Origin: Cadophora sp. MPI-SDFR-AT-0126
Lineage: Eukaryota > Ascomycota > Leotiomycetes > Helotiales > Ploettnerulaceae
Assembly: GCA_020747065.1 (NCBI GenBank)
Contig: JAGMVK010000002.1
Coordinates: 496,001-560,000, forward strand
Reading direction: 5' to 3'
Length of the DNA stretch: 64,000 bases
Shown piece by piece: positions 33,883 through 45,913 of this stretch. The position numbers and the translations under genes were made by a program. The stretch's first letter is position 1. Every line of letters starts with the position of its first letter. A model generated the notes under the pieces. The model was given only the letters and a program-made list of their open reading frames with translations, had not been told where the DNA came from and made no database searches.

Positions 33883-35750
33883 TCATGCTGGAACTGCCTG
33901 CCGCTCGACATTCCTCTGTTCCCATTCCCTATGATCCCTCGCGATCTTATCCTTTTCCTCCTGCGGCACGTACTTCCACACCGTCCTCACAAAAAGGACG
34001 AGCATACTTCCCATACATCCTAATCCAAACAGTAATGAGAACAGCACAGACCAAAAAGCTGAGAATACAGAGGCTTGCCAGATCATCACGATCCTGGAAA
34101 TGCGCGCGATGTCTGCTTTCGTAATCGTGGTGGGATGCTTCAACACCTCTTCATAAACGTTGGGGATGTCGTACCATACTATTCTCCAAAACCCTATCAC
34201 AGCCAGATAAATGGCTAAACACAAGAAGCCAAGCCGATGTAAAGTTGCACGGAATCGAAAATCTGTCTTGACATTTCGCCCGGAATGGCCCCAATACGTG
34301 TCGCAAAGTCCAGGGTTTGCATTGAACGCTGACATGTACTCACAGCTGCGAATATTGTCGGGTTGGTGGTAAGCGCGCCACGGAAATGCACGACGTCCTG
34401 GGTCATAGACTGTAATTTCTCCCGTGTCGCGGTTCTTGAATGTGCCCCCTGTCCCAAACCAGGATGGAAGAATAGAGATCATCTTCTTCCATGGCTGCGG
34501 AAGTTGCACGTCGAAGTGTTCAAAAAGTGAAGCCCGAATGCGATGCTTGTAGGCATAGAAGGCTAGCAGACACATGCCAAGTGGCATGTATAGGGTCTTC
34601 TTAAGTGTTCTAAGCAGTGTCAGTAATGCAAACCTCGTAAAAATGTGGAATCGACAACGACTCACGGTGAAGGATCTCTGAGCTTGTACTCGCGATCCTC
34701 ATGAACCCATATGGTGAGCCCAATCAGAAGTAGGGTGGCGTAAGAAGACAAAATAATCGGTATAATGGGAAATGAGAACCATGAGTGTGGGCCGCAATGA
34801 CTTTCAGACATATGCTCAAATCGCGCTATAGTCTGGCACCGGAGAGGCCCTGCAACTTCATCTGGTAAATTGGTATTAGCCTCAGACAAAGTCTCCTGAA
34901 TTGCATCGATTTGCAATTCTCCTTCTAGTGCCGGAATCTCCTCGGGGTTTGCAATGCCCTCAAATGAGAGTATTTCATGCTCCCTGAGCTTCTGCTCTTC
35001 ATACGCCTGACAAAGATATGCAGGTAAAACTTCAGTGCGTGTTGAAGATAAAGATGGATTATCCGTGTACGGTGTAATCGACAAGCCGTGTTTGACTGTA
35101 GGCTCGAATTCTTCATCGCTCTCCTCAAGGCCCAACAGGAACCTCCAAGCCATCCATGAGACAAGTCCAGCCAACGGAACCAGAAACAGAACTGCCAAAG
35201 TCGCGGCCCACACACCAGAGAGGACGATGGCGTCATTCTTGAGCGCCATCTTCAACGCCCAAACATGAATTACGCCATTTGGCAGGGTAGTCAAAGCTAC
35301 CGTGCCGCATACCGCCCATCGGTATCCTCGTCCTGGCCGTTTGAGATGTAAAAATTGTGCTGGATCCCTGAACAGGAACAGCCAAGTGATTCTGGCCGCC
35401 ACAGAGAATGAGAAGGCTAAAAGGTCGGGAAAGACGGACGGTGTGTGACGAGTGGCACAATGCCAGTAAAGTTTGCCAAAGTTGGGACTGAGATGAAATG
35501 CTGTCGCAAGGCCCAGCAGCCATCGGAATCCCTGAAGTTTGTGGGCATAAATTTGACGAACGTTCTGGGTGGCCAGGCGACTGAAAGAGATCGGTTCTGT
35601 GGAAAGGCCCCGAGTATCCATCCTGATTATTGCAGCATGTTTATTGATGGTATAACGAGAGAAGATCCCAGGAAGAAGTGAAGCAGGAAGTCGAAACACA
35701 GCCACAAAGCGCCCCACATGATCGTGCATTTTTCCACCTTCCAGCCTCAT
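33883..35750 (-). CDS. Fungal multi-pass membrane protein of unknown function
   Basis: Spliced model: complement(33883..34609, 34666..35750), 1812 nt, 603 aa, in frame. Several hydrophobic helices: FPDLLAFSFSVAARITWLFLF, AVCGTVALTTLPNGVIHVWA, AATLAVLFLVPLAGLVSW, WFSFPIIPIILSSYATLLLIG, MPLGMCLLAFYAY, LCLAIYLAVIGFWRIVW, VFSAFWSVLFSLLFGLGCMG. A charged loop of about 120 residues lies in the middle. No transporter or enzyme signature is recognised. The start may be 35621 (MDTRGLSTEP), since the first 43 residues are weakly composed. The 3' end is tail-to-tail with the HET gene. Confidence 0.75.
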
Positions 35751-36446
35751 ATTGGGGTAAATATTGCTAGCGAATGCCCATTTGCCCCCTTTTTGGTGTG
35801 ATCATGTTCTATGAAGTTGTGTTATTCAGTAAACATTCGATCGATCCATTCCACGGTGCTTTTTCTTTTCTATTGACAAGTGTTTTGTCGCGGCTTCCAG
35901 AAATCCTGTAATCGATCTCTCCTTTGCTAACAGCTAATATCTATTTCTAGAGCACGTCGTATTAATAATTAGAATTAGAGTTATTCAAGTGAGTGAAATG
36001 CATAATACTACAAAACAAGGTTAGTTGACTAGGTAATGGGTCAAACCCATTTCACTGGGCAATCGAGTCAACAAGAGGAGTCAGCAGGTCAGTAGTGGGC
36101 GCGTTTGAGTGTTTCTTATTTCTTTGTTTCTTGTCATACTTTGTGAACAGCTTTTACTGGCTCAATTGCTATTCCAGGCAATGAATCAACGGTCGAATTC
36201 GGTCTCATCATACTAATTCCCTCAAGTTTGTAGATATCCGTCATGGTCACGTGGTTGTTCATAATCGGTGCGTCACGATAACAAGGGAATTCCCGAAATC
36301 GGCGAGTCATCAACCAAGCTTATGCACCAGCATCAATTGACTCGCAGAGCCTTCAAAAACTCTGCAATTGACCCGTCACAAGCCGCAGAGCTTGCTTCGA
36401 CTACAGCTCCAAGGAGATAAAGTGAAATAGGGTCAATGACTCCCAG
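35751..36446. other. divergent intergenic region
   Basis: 0.7 kb between two divergent starts; should carry both promoters. AT-rich in 35920-36010. Nothing else recognised. Confidence 0.5.
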
Positions 36447-37405
36447 ATGACACGACAATCGACTGGGCTGGAATTTCCAGCACCAAAACTCGACATGGAC
36501 ACCGCGACGAAGACAACAGCTCCTATTGCAAAGGCTGCAGAGGCACCTTTGAAAGAGCCTCGAATATGGAATACGAAGAATCTAGGTCTGCGATTGGCAA
36601 CAGATTTTGTTTCGGGCGCTGGTGCTGCTTCAATGGTTGCGCCTCTCATTACAGTCATTGACAAGTGAGTCTCTTCGCCCCCGCACCATGGCACTGCTAA
36701 CATATTCGCAGAGCAATAATGCAAAATGCCTCGGGACAAGCATCTCTCAAGAACTCGCTGAAAGATTCCTTCATGACATTCCTCCTCCGACCGCATAACC
36801 TCATCCTCTCGAAACCCTTCGCCCTTATCTGTATGCTTTACGGCGGCACATACGTTACAGCTAATACCCTCGATACTCTTACCTCAACTGCCAAAAACAG
36901 GCCTGCCTCGCATGTCACAAGCGGAACTGCAAAATTTGCAGCGTCGTCGACCGCAAATGTTGGTCTCTGCTTGATCAAAGACTCAACTTTTGCCAAGATG
37001 TTTGGCTCTGGTGGACCACCCCGACCAGTTCCTCTACCTTCCTACGCCCTGTTCGCATTCCGAGACTGTCTTACAATCTTTGCGTCGTTCAATATACCGC
37101 CTCTTCTTGGACCAGTATTAAGCAGAAACATGAATACGGAGTTGGAAAAGCGGTTGAGCGGAATGACAGTTGCACAATTCGTGGCTCCGGCTGGGATTCA
37201 GATTCTCAGCACGCCGATGCATCTACTAGGACTGGACCTGTATAATAGAGGTGGCAAGGTCTCTTGGGGGGACAGATGGCAGATTGTCAAGAAGAACTGG
37301 GCTGTCAGTGCCGTTGCAAGGATATGCCGTATTGTTCCTGCTTTTGGCGTGGGCGGAGTTGTGAATAGGAAATTCCGCAAACACGTCATGGACAAGTTGG
37401 AATGA
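36447..37405 (+). CDS. Conserved fungal membrane protein, mitochondrial-carrier-like
   Basis: Spliced model: 36447..36664, 36712..37405; 912 nt, 303 aa, in frame. Length and layout recall a six-helix mitochondrial carrier: pairs of hydrophobic segments around RLATDFVSGAGAASMVAPLI, LYGGTYVTANTLDTL, VTSGTAKFAASSTANVGLC, ALFAFRDCLTIFASFNIPPL and VAPAGIQILSTPMHLLGLD. The classical Px(D/E)xx(K/R) motifs are weak or absent, so it is at best a distant member. I recall this as a widely conserved, functionally unassigned protein in filamentous ascomycetes. A start at 36495 (MDTATKTT) is possible. Likely inner mitochondrial membrane, by inference. Confidence 0.8.
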
Positions 37406-38063
37406 AGTGCTACATCTCTGGCGTTGGAATAAGAAGACTTGCATTTACGATGCTTCAAAATGCGGCCCCTGGCATCCTCCCACTGCAGATTCGGTTGCGG
37501 ATTGCCTCTCTTTCACAAGCGCACATCGCTTAAACAGCGACCTGCAACAGAATCAAGAGTCTGGCAAGAAGCGAATCCAAGCGAGGCCCTAGGACAATGA
37601 TCGCCTTCGCCTCACAAGCGACAATTGAGAAAAATTGTGGCTGGCTCGCTGGCCCTTTGAGTGGGGGTTTTTGGATATGGATATGCTACCCGTCGTTCAC
37701 GACATTGTGAGATGGGGGTAGGGTGGAACTTCGTGTATACCATGGTACATATAGACTGGATTACATTATATGTAGAAGAAGTTCTTCGATTGTCTTTATC
37801 CTGCTTCCTTATTTTTTCGCTCGAGTATCTCTTGCAAGAGCTTTGATCCCCATTTTCTAATTGCACCTCGCTCTCTACACCGTCTTTCCATACTCTCTTA
37901 CATCTACCAAAGTCCAACATCTACATTTATCTTCACAGCACTTGCGTTCTAGCTCTCCATACGATTTAGACTGCTTTCTCGCCGGTCAATTTCGTTGTCA
38001 TAGACATCCATCAAGCATTTCAGACTTCTCACACCCACCCACTTTCCCCCCACCTCATACCCT
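37406..38063. other. intergenic, nothing recognised
   Basis: Spacer downstream of the carrier-like gene; CT-rich from about 37860 to 38060. No supported gene. Confidence 0.45.
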
Positions 38064-38252
38064 CTACGACGACGAACTCCTCGCCTGCGAGCTGCTCTGT
38101 ACCCGACTAGATGCCGTGCCGCTTTGCTGGCGACTCTGAACCTTCTTCGGTGTGTTTGTTATCATGTAGGCAAGAGCATATGCTAGACTGCCGAAGACGA
38201 GGAGCATGAGCACTACGACAAGGGCGATTACTCCGTTTTTCTGCATGGCCAC
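38064..38252 (-). CDS. Small single-pass membrane protein
   Basis: Single exon, 62 aa. A hydrophobic helix (GVIALVVVLMLLVFGSLAYA, residues 7-26) is followed by a hydrophilic Ser/Gln/Arg-rich tail (KVQSRQQSGTASSR). It looks like the small tail-type membrane proteins seen in fungi. Composition is far from random, but no family is recognised. Confidence 0.5.
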   Translation of the reverse strand: MAMQKNGVIALVVVLMLLVFGSLAYALAYMITNTPKKVQSRQQSGTASSRVQSSSQARSSSS

Positions 38253-39289
38253 GATGGTGCTCGTTGCTCGTATGTTTGGACTTTCAGTGCTACTGATTAG
38301 AGGTGGCCGTCGATATGTTTAGTATCTCCGGTGGATGGACCGTCTGTTCGGAATCTGCAAGGCTAGTGAAGCGGGCGAGAAGTGATGATCAGAAATGGGG
38401 TGAATGTCTCCAAGGTAACGTCTTATATATATTGATAACACTGACAGTTTGAGGTTCTCGTCCACAGTCGCGATCATAGCTTTCTGATAACATTCACGAT
38501 GGTGCTGAATGATTCTCATATGCTTGGAATAGCAGTACATTGCTAACACGGTACAGGTACCAAAATGCAGGCCATTTTCCACTCCAAGAGCCGTCTGCGA
38601 ATCTACGAAACAAGCCCAATTCCGGCATCGCTCAGCCCAGCACCAACAGCTTGCTAAGTTCCTGCTTCCTACCTTCATCCCCGACCCTGACCATCCCGTC
38701 TCTCTTCGGCATTTTCTTGGCCGTAGAACGCCAAACACAGACTACATCTCTGATATTGGCGCTTCTTGCATCCCATTACACTCAACGAGTTGCCTTGGAG
38801 GCACTATGACGGCTTAGTCTTTGTCTACCATTTCCTGGATGAGGCGCCTACGAACCGGAGATTCTACGACCGCATTTGGAGGAGACTTGCAGCACAGCCA
38901 GCGTGGCGAGTAGTTGAAGAGGGAGTACGGCGGTGGATTTGCGGAAGAGTTCAACATCTTGCTTGATGCTGAAGATTTCCTGTTTTCTGCTACAGTTTGT
39001 TTGGCAGCGGGTCTTGATGCAGGTAAGTTTGTTTCTGAAGAATTTTCAGGTAGGAGCACGTTGTTTCTCGATGACCGCTATGACCAGTCAAGGAAATGTA
39101 CGGCCTCCATGCTTATACCGTCCCCAGCATGAGACAATTTGAGCGGATTCCCAGCACACTCAACCATCCAGCCCGTGAGTCATTCACACTACGATTCACT
39201 CTCACACATCACTACTCACACTCTCACAATCTAACTCAGTAATCAACGCTTTCCCAGGTCCACAATCCCAACATTTTCATCCCAATTCA
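38253..39289. other. region with a possible gene fragment on the + strand
   Basis: A stretch at about 38950-39170 reads, after removing a possible intron of about 70 nt (GTAAGT donor near 39022), as AEEFNILLDAEDFLFSATVC ... VKEMYGLHAYTVPSMRQFER, which looks protein-like. Upstream frames (38560-38940) break repeatedly. It may be a decayed gene; I cannot complete a model. Confidence 0.3.
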
Positions 39290-40125
39290 TCAAATATGCC
39301 CCGTCAACTGTTTCCTCAAGTTATACGACGTATCAGGCGCGCCTTTTCCGTTAATGTGACCATTTGCGTGGGAACGCGCATCCGCATCCTCGTCACCCAG
39401 CACGAGTTTATCGCAGAAGTCACATATGACGTGCCCGCATTTCCTGCAGCTTTCTTGGTTGAGTCTGTTGGTGTTGTTACATTGTCTCTTCGTCTATTTC
39501 ATTCATCGATCAGTCAGAATGCGCAATACAAAATCAACCACAGTCATCACTTTCGGTCCAAGCACAAATTGCAGGTCGAATTTTTTTGTCAAAACCAAAC
39601 TTGGATTAATGGAAGATAGAGGATGAACACGTACCACCTGAGTGAAAATCCCCCCCTTCTGCCTCACATGGCAACACGCCCAGTAAAAGCAGTAGTACTT
39701 CGTCGGGAGCAGGATTTCTGTCCGTCGAGCGCCATCTTTGCTTTGGGTGCTGATGAAGGAGAGGACAGATCGTGTTGGTTCTGTGAGTACAGAGGATGGT
39801 TGCGATGTTGATGGGGGGTTGGAGGGTAAGGTGGGGGTTGGGATTGGGCATGTATCTGGACTCTGATTGCGACTTGAGCTTGGTGAGGAGGGGATGAGCG
39901 TTGAGGAAGGGGATGGAGGGTTTGAGTCGATGACTGGGGAGAGAGATTGGATCAGGTTTGGGGTGGTGTCGGATGGGGAGGAGACTTGTGAGGAGGGGTG
40001 AAATATGAGGCTGGTTGTGTCGTGTCGTGGGTGGATATTGTTGAATCAAGTGGTAGGAGGGGACTTGTATGGGTCTTCTGTTTTATCACAGACGAGGTTT
40101 CGTCATCTGGTAGATTTGCAGCCAT
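39290..40125 (-). CDS. Small Cys-rich zinc-finger (treble-clef-like) protein
   Basis: Spliced model: complement(39290..39493, 39635..40010, 40094..40125), 612 nt, 203 aa, in frame. No single exon is striking, so the gene is easy to miss. Residues about 12-100 are Ser/Pro/Thr-rich and disordered. The C-terminal part carries the Cys set YYCFYWACCH ... RQCNNTN ... CRKCGHVICDFC, which resembles a zinc ribbon or RING-like knuckle as found in many short fungal regulatory proteins. The intron between the two Cys halves is 141 nt. The first intron (GTCTGT donor, CAACCAG acceptor) is the least certain; the start could differ. Role unknown. Confidence 0.6.
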
Positions 40126-41408
40126 TATCCCGCGTGCTGTCTCTGGGAATGTGGTTAGGAGGAAGAGTTGCAGAGGAACAATAGAAATAGACGCGGTGAT
40201 GTTATGACTTACAGTGAGAAAACAAGAGGTTGTGGATAGTGAGTCTGAGAGCTTCTAGGTAAGCTTTTTTGGTTTCATCCTTGTGGTGGATGTGGAGTTT
40301 GCTAGGCACATCGGTACGATGCTACAAGTTCGGTGAGCAGCTGGTTTCTTCGCCAACCTGCGTTTTACAACCATGGTTGTTGTTCGGTAAAGTGCTGATT
40401 TAACCTATAGGCCGACTCATTAACACCAAAAGAATTCATTGATGGTTTCTGACTAGGCGGGTTTAGTCACAACTAGCTCTGCAGTGACCGAGGGACGATT
40501 TATTGCGGTCCGCCCCGGAAGTTCGCGACTGCTGATTCTCAGGCCCTTGTCACTTCAGTAAGACATAAGGATACTGGCGTTCTGTGCATCAAATATCGTA
40601 CCTAGTGACTTCTAGTGTCTACAATTGTTGACAGTGCACTTTATTTGAAGCAATACTTCGTCTCATTGTGGCGGTAGCACTCAAATTAGTCATGTGATGT
40701 TAAGTCTCAGTGATTGCCTCTGCTATCTCCTCCTCATTAGGTAACCTCGAGCAATCTCGTTGTCTTGTGGCATCAACTGGGAACTCATGAATTTTCGATG
40801 TCAAGCCCAAAGGATTAGCAGAATGTTGCTCGATGTCGTTCCGTTATAGCAAGTTCTATCTTCTTGTGATGTCCCCACTTGACATCGTGCTCCCTCTGTG
40901 AAGGGTGTTTTGTCTCGGAACCTTGATTGTATTCGCTCTGTTCGCTGCTTTTTTCCTGTAGCAACGAATATACTGATAGACAGGATCGCAGCGAGAGATA
41001 CTGCAGCTCCACTAGCAATGTTTGCTACTAGCAGTCTCTCCGCGATCTACGCCGCATTGCCTTCGTCAAGATTGTGAGTTTGAAGTTTGAGGTCACTTTT
41101 GATGGACCGAAGTACCAGCAAAGAAAAGTCGATCAATTTAGAGGTTTCGTGGATCTTCAGGCCGAATCTAATACGGCCTGAAGATAAAAGAGGAAGCATG
41201 TCAAATTTATTGTCAATGATCAACACAACTCGTTAAATTCTCTGTATTGTTCGGAGAAATCTGTCCAGGATGAGAGGACAATTTCATCTGAATAATTCAT
41301 GACATATAATGATTATCTCAGCTTTAGAGTCTACTCGTAGTAGCCTTGGATCTTCAATTTCCAGTTCTGGCAACTAGAAGTAAAACACATCACTCAATTA
41401 GAGCCTCA
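40126..41408. other. intergenic, nothing recognised
   Basis: 1.3 kb upstream of the zinc-finger gene and downstream of the second transporter. A GTAAGT donor at about 40213 on the minus strand could mark a 5' UTR intron of the zinc-finger gene. No other feature seen. Confidence 0.45.
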
Positions 41409-43265
41409 TTACACCTCTTGCTTAGATGCTAGGGTCGCGGGAACATTTGCCTCAACATGCTCTACAGTACCTTTTTCTCCATGAACAGAGTGCCTCTCGG
41501 TCAGGACCTCGGCCTTAGCAACACCTTGGGCAGCATATCCCTCCACTCCAGTACAGACATACTGCTTGAATTTGTGGGTAGGCACTTTGTTCTCGAACAT
41601 TTCGTGTATTTCCTCGAGGGTCCGGTCTCTTGTCTCTGGCAAGAATATAATAGTGAATATGACCAAAAGTGTGTTTGTGCCAAACCATATATACCCATAT
41701 TTCGCAGACCATCCAAGCTTTGCAGGGTTGATGAAATAGGGAGCTGTGAAGGTTCCAAGCCAGTTTCCGACAAAGTTCAAGGCTGTAGCCAGGCCGTACG
41801 TGAAGGGGCGAAGTTGATTATTGGGCAGCTCACCGCCTACAAGCCAGGCGGTTGGGGCTTCATCCAGTCAGACGAATGTTCACAATTTGGGAGAATTTCA
41901 CTTACAGTATGCTACGTAGAAGAACGTGAAGAGTGAAATGAATGCAACGACGGACTTTCCAGCCACCACGGATCCAGGCGTGACACTCCAGACAATCGCC
42001 ATACAGAGTTGGCAGATCGCACAGGCCCCACAGCCGATGATTATGACCGTTCGTCGGTCGACGTACCTAGTGAAGCCCAGACTGAAGAGGCAACCGAGAA
42101 GACCAATGCAAGTGATCATGACGGACATTGCAAATGCATTCGATACTCCGGCGATGGTCAAGAAGTAAGTTGTGTAAATGTTGACCCATGAAGAACCTGT
42201 TCGTATCAGCATTGAACATCGGCTTGAGAGGAATCACTTACCGTTAGCTGCATGGAAACAGACAACAGACAGACAGAGAAAGGTTCGACGACGGTTGGTA
42301 CCACGCCACATCTCCACAAACAGCCACTTCTTATTCTTCTCCAGCTGATCTCTGGTCGAGCCTCGGATCTCATTCAACTCGGCCTGGAGTTCATGCTCGT
42401 CAATGTTACTGTTGCGAAGTCTTCGAAGTGCTTTTTCGGCTTTTTGTTCTTGACCTTGAACCATAAGCCATCGAGGGCTCTCCGGGAAGAATATTATCAT
42501 GACACTTTGAATCGTGGGGGCCACGAAAAAAATGGCCAACGGAATTTGATAGGCTCGTTTGCTCATCATGGTGTGTGTTCCAAAGTCAACACTAGCACCT
42601 GTAATCGATCCAACAGAAAGCATGACTTGATAAAAGCCGAAAACAATACCACGAAGATGGGCCGGTGCTGCTTCGTGGACGTAGAGTTGAGAGAAGGTGA
42701 AGAACCATCCAACGGAAACACCTACAAATGTCAGTGGGATAGGTCCGAGAAGGCACACCGGGACTGACCAAGAATCAGACGAGCCACATATAATGCTCCA
42801 ACGCTGGTCGTACCGAGCATCATTGCTGTGGAAATAGCATTGAGTGCTGATGCCGCCCAGAGACCGTGTCGTCGGCCAAACTTAGAGCTTACTGGGCCAA
42901 CTAGAAGTGACCCAATGAATGTTCCGATTGTCATCAATGAGGAGATAAGTTGTTGAACGGTTGGCTAAAAGATGTTTGTTAGTTCAAAGCCAGCCGTCTG
43001 ATAAAGTATACTTACGTCAATGTTCCATTTCCCAAGTTCTGGAGAGTAGTATCCGTAAATTTTCAGAAATCCAGGCATCCTACAGATTGTTAGAACAGCT
43101 ACTTCACGTGCATGGGTATACCGACGAGAGAAAACCTCCCACGAGTGCATAATCAAGGCCATATTGAAATGTACCTATTGTGAGGAAGAAGCAGATAGCT
43201 AGACATCGCTTATGACTGCGTAAGTCAAGCTGAAGAGGATTCGCGGAAATTGGTACGGCACGCAT
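41409..43265 (-). CDS. MFS sugar porter
   Basis: Spliced model: complement(41409..41836, 41906..42196, 42242..42721, 42769..42964, 43016..43079, 43126..43265), 1599 nt, 532 aa, in frame. Sugar-porter motifs in order: GTFQYGLDYALVGGFLS in helix 1, GPVSSKFGRRHGLW, YVHEAAPAHLRGIVFGFYQ, FFPESPRWLMVQGQ, RYVDRRTVIII, ELPNNQLRPFTYGLATALNF, and FLPETRDRTLEEIHEMFENK, then a variable cytosolic tail. About 12 helices; plasma-membrane uptake by H+ symport is expected. The first intron uses a less usual GTCGGT donor. It is divergent from the TauD-type dioxygenase across 0.72 kb, so the substrate may be what that enzyme oxidises; family alone would suggest a hexose, polyol or related compound. Confidence 0.9.
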
Positions 43266-43984
43266 ATTGAGAATATTTCGATGCTTGCTCCAGTACCAAA
43301 TTCTCGATGGATGGGCAGTCCTATCTTATCTCCAGTCAGGCATTGAGGCTAGCATTTCCTTAATTTACAGGTTGCATTGCATACTCGCCAAATCGACGAT
43401 CATCAACCTCCTCCCCGAGACCCCAAATTCGTATGCCTCCTCCTCGAACGGGACGTTCTTGGCTGGAAGTCATCACCCGTCTTGGCCTCTTGTTCCCACG
43501 GGATTACAATCATGTTTTCTATTATATTCGTGTGGGGCCTTGCCAGCGGCCAGTTCGGTGGCTTTGGGGCCGAGCAGTTGTTGGTCAGAACACCGAGCAT
43601 CTGTGCATACCCCGCACCCAAGTATCTGGGGAAGCTTTCCCAAGTGGGACCCTGAAAAGCCCAAAGGCAACAACAAGCATCCTCAAGAGAACTCAATTCT
43701 TCAAGCTCAGCCCCACGACCAAGACAGCAAGTGAGCGAGTGATTTCGAATCATTGAAGATTGCAGCGAATCGTAATTCGTCTCCCATCTTTGACACTTAC
43801 CCCTCACTCTACTACTACGTGTGACTGCACTTGTACAGCGCCGCACGGAAATACTCCTTCGGCAGTTGCAAGAGAGCATTGCTCATTCTGGACGGACTGT
43901 TCATCCGATGTATATCAACAGCAGGTTTGCATAGGACGAAGACGTGTCACCCCAAGCGACTGCATATTTACATTCATCCTCAAA
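43266..43984. promoter_or_regulatory. shared divergent promoter region, MFS porter / TauD-type dioxygenase
   Basis: 719 bp between divergent starts. Overlapping open frames on both strands here are C/G-rich chance frames. Bidirectional control is inferred from the layout. Confidence 0.4.
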
Positions 43985-45240
43985 ATGATTGCTACTGACA
44001 CGTCTAAGCTTATCGTCAAGCCCATGACCTATGGCGGCTCACTTGACCATCTTGAATTTGTGGAAGTTACTCCCATCATAGGACGCGAGTACACCAAAGC
44101 AAAGATAAAGGATATTTTGACTGCCGATAATTCAGAAGAACAAATACGGGACCTTGCTGTGATCATCAGCGAAAGAGGTGTTGTCTTCTTCAGACAAAAC
44201 CAAGATGATTTATCGGTTGAGGATCTCAAGAACTTCACTGATAAAGTAGGCGAGTTGAGTGGCAGACCGAAGGAAAATGGACTTCATGTTCATCCGCTGT
44301 ATCGAGACCCTGGTAATATTCCCATGGGAAACGGAGAAACAGACGAGAATATGTGCGTACTTTCCTTAACAAATGTACTCTCTGACCTTCTCTAGATACG
44401 TGATCAATTCTGAAGCAGCGAAGAAACTTTACAAGACGATGGCAGGCAAGGATTCGCAGCAGCCTAAAGATCTTGGAAGAGAGTGGCACAGTGATGGTGA
44501 GTCTCGCTTAGCCTCCAGGATCCAGATTACTGACAACAACAGCTACATTTGAAGTTTGCCCGTCAGACTTCAGCTGTCTTCTCATGGAAGAAACACCAGC
44601 GCATGGAGGAGACACTCTCTGGTGCTCTGGTTACGAAATGTCAGATCGTCTTGACTCTATCTTGTAGTAATGTTGACTAAGTGCTTACAGATACGATCGA
44701 ATCTCTCCACCTATGCGCGAATTCCTGGATGGTTTGACAGCAACATGCGCTCAGCCTGTCTTCCGCTCAGCCTGTGCTGCTGGTGGATATGAAGTCATGT
44801 CGCCACGAGGATCGCCACTGAATGTTGGAGATTCGTTCGCCCCAGTCCATCCTGTCGTGCGTACCAATCGTCAAACTGGCTGGAAGAGCATATTCGCCGG
44901 GGTTGGGTTGCATGTCACTCGTATTAACGGACTTTACGACTTTGAAGAAAAGATGGTCAGGGATTACATTTTGCGTTTGATAACGATCAATCACGATTGT
45001 GTTGCTCGCATGCATTGGACAAAGGGTGCAGCGGCCATTTGGAATAACTCATGCGTTTGGCATGCTGCAACTGTAAGACTTTCCAGTTATTCTCCCGCTA
45101 GGGCTGACTCAGTTTTGTAGCCTGACACACACTTGGTACCCGGAGCAGTGAGGACTGGAATTCGTGCTTCGTCGATTGGAGAAAGACCGTACTTGGATCC
45201 TGCATCTACTTCTAGAAGGGAGGCTCTGGGTATCTCTTAA
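43985..45240 (+). CDS. TauD/TfdA-family Fe(II)/2-oxoglutarate-dependent dioxygenase
   Basis: Spliced model: 43985..44352, 44396..44496, 44543..44639, 44691..45072, 45121..45240; 1068 nt, 355 aa, in frame. The iron site is visible: REWHSDATFE gives the His-x-Asp pair (joined across an intron) and SCVWHAAT the distal His; the 2-oxoglutarate-binding Arg is in GIRASSIGERPYLDP. The N-terminal GVVFFRQNQDDLSVEDLKNF is the usual TauD opening. Related fungal enzymes hydroxylate sulfonates such as taurine, releasing sulfite, or other small acids and esters. The substrate is not readable from the sequence. No targeting signal, so cytosolic. Paired with the divergent MFS porter. Confidence 0.92.
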
Positions 45241-45913
45241 TCTGTTGGCAACGAGAGAGTAGGAAATTGCAATGACTACCAGACTTTGAGTTCTTACTTA
45301 TCAACTGTGGATGTCCTCTGGATCACTTCTCCTGCACATCTTTTATAACGTAATTAATTGAACATTTTCCCCTACTCAGCGACATTCTCTTGTAGTTGTG
45401 ATTACTCTATGATCAACCAACAATAACATCCCCGCGGACTTTTGGGGCTTGGTAAGCCCTCTGAAAGCCCTATACTTAGCAGGATACTCAGCTTCCAGGG
45501 GGTTCCAGCTAGGTGCGGGGTAATTTTGTACTCACCTACGCGCCTGGCCGAGCCGACTTGAAGGCATTGTAGAAGTTACGTTACTCTACTGTTTCGAAGT
45601 ACCGCCTGTTGGTTGTTTTCAAATGAGCTATTGCAATCATATATTATATTGTCGCAATCTCTCATATTTCACGCTTGACTATTACCTCGATATTTGGCAT
45701 TTTGCGTCACTTTATCATGGACTCGCAGCGGGAACAGCACTCCACAATCTCAGTGTTTCAATCAACGCTTCTACAGAAACCGTAATTCAATAGGTTTAAA
45801 AATGGCTCAGAATGTGATAGAAGCACCATCATTGTTGACAAGGGAGACATCGCAATTTAAACAACTGCTCTTCTCATATTTGTACCTTCCAATTCCCACC
45901 ATCAAGAATGAAT
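45241..45913. other. intergenic, nothing recognised
   Basis: Convergent 3' ends flank this 0.67-kb spacer. No supported feature. Confidence 0.5.

Noticed and set aside
39606..40049. 147-aa Pro/His-rich minus-strand frame
   Set aside because: Wrong-frame shadow of the zinc-finger gene's middle exon; its tail includes the real splice donor.
43403..43879. 158-aa minus-strand frame between the MFS and TauD-type genes
   Set aside because: Overlaps several equally long frames on both strands in a GC-richer promoter; no domain or conserved pattern.
45420..45560. Possible structured RNA or tRNA-like sequence
   Set aside because: No tRNA arms could be paired, and there is no box or terminator signal.
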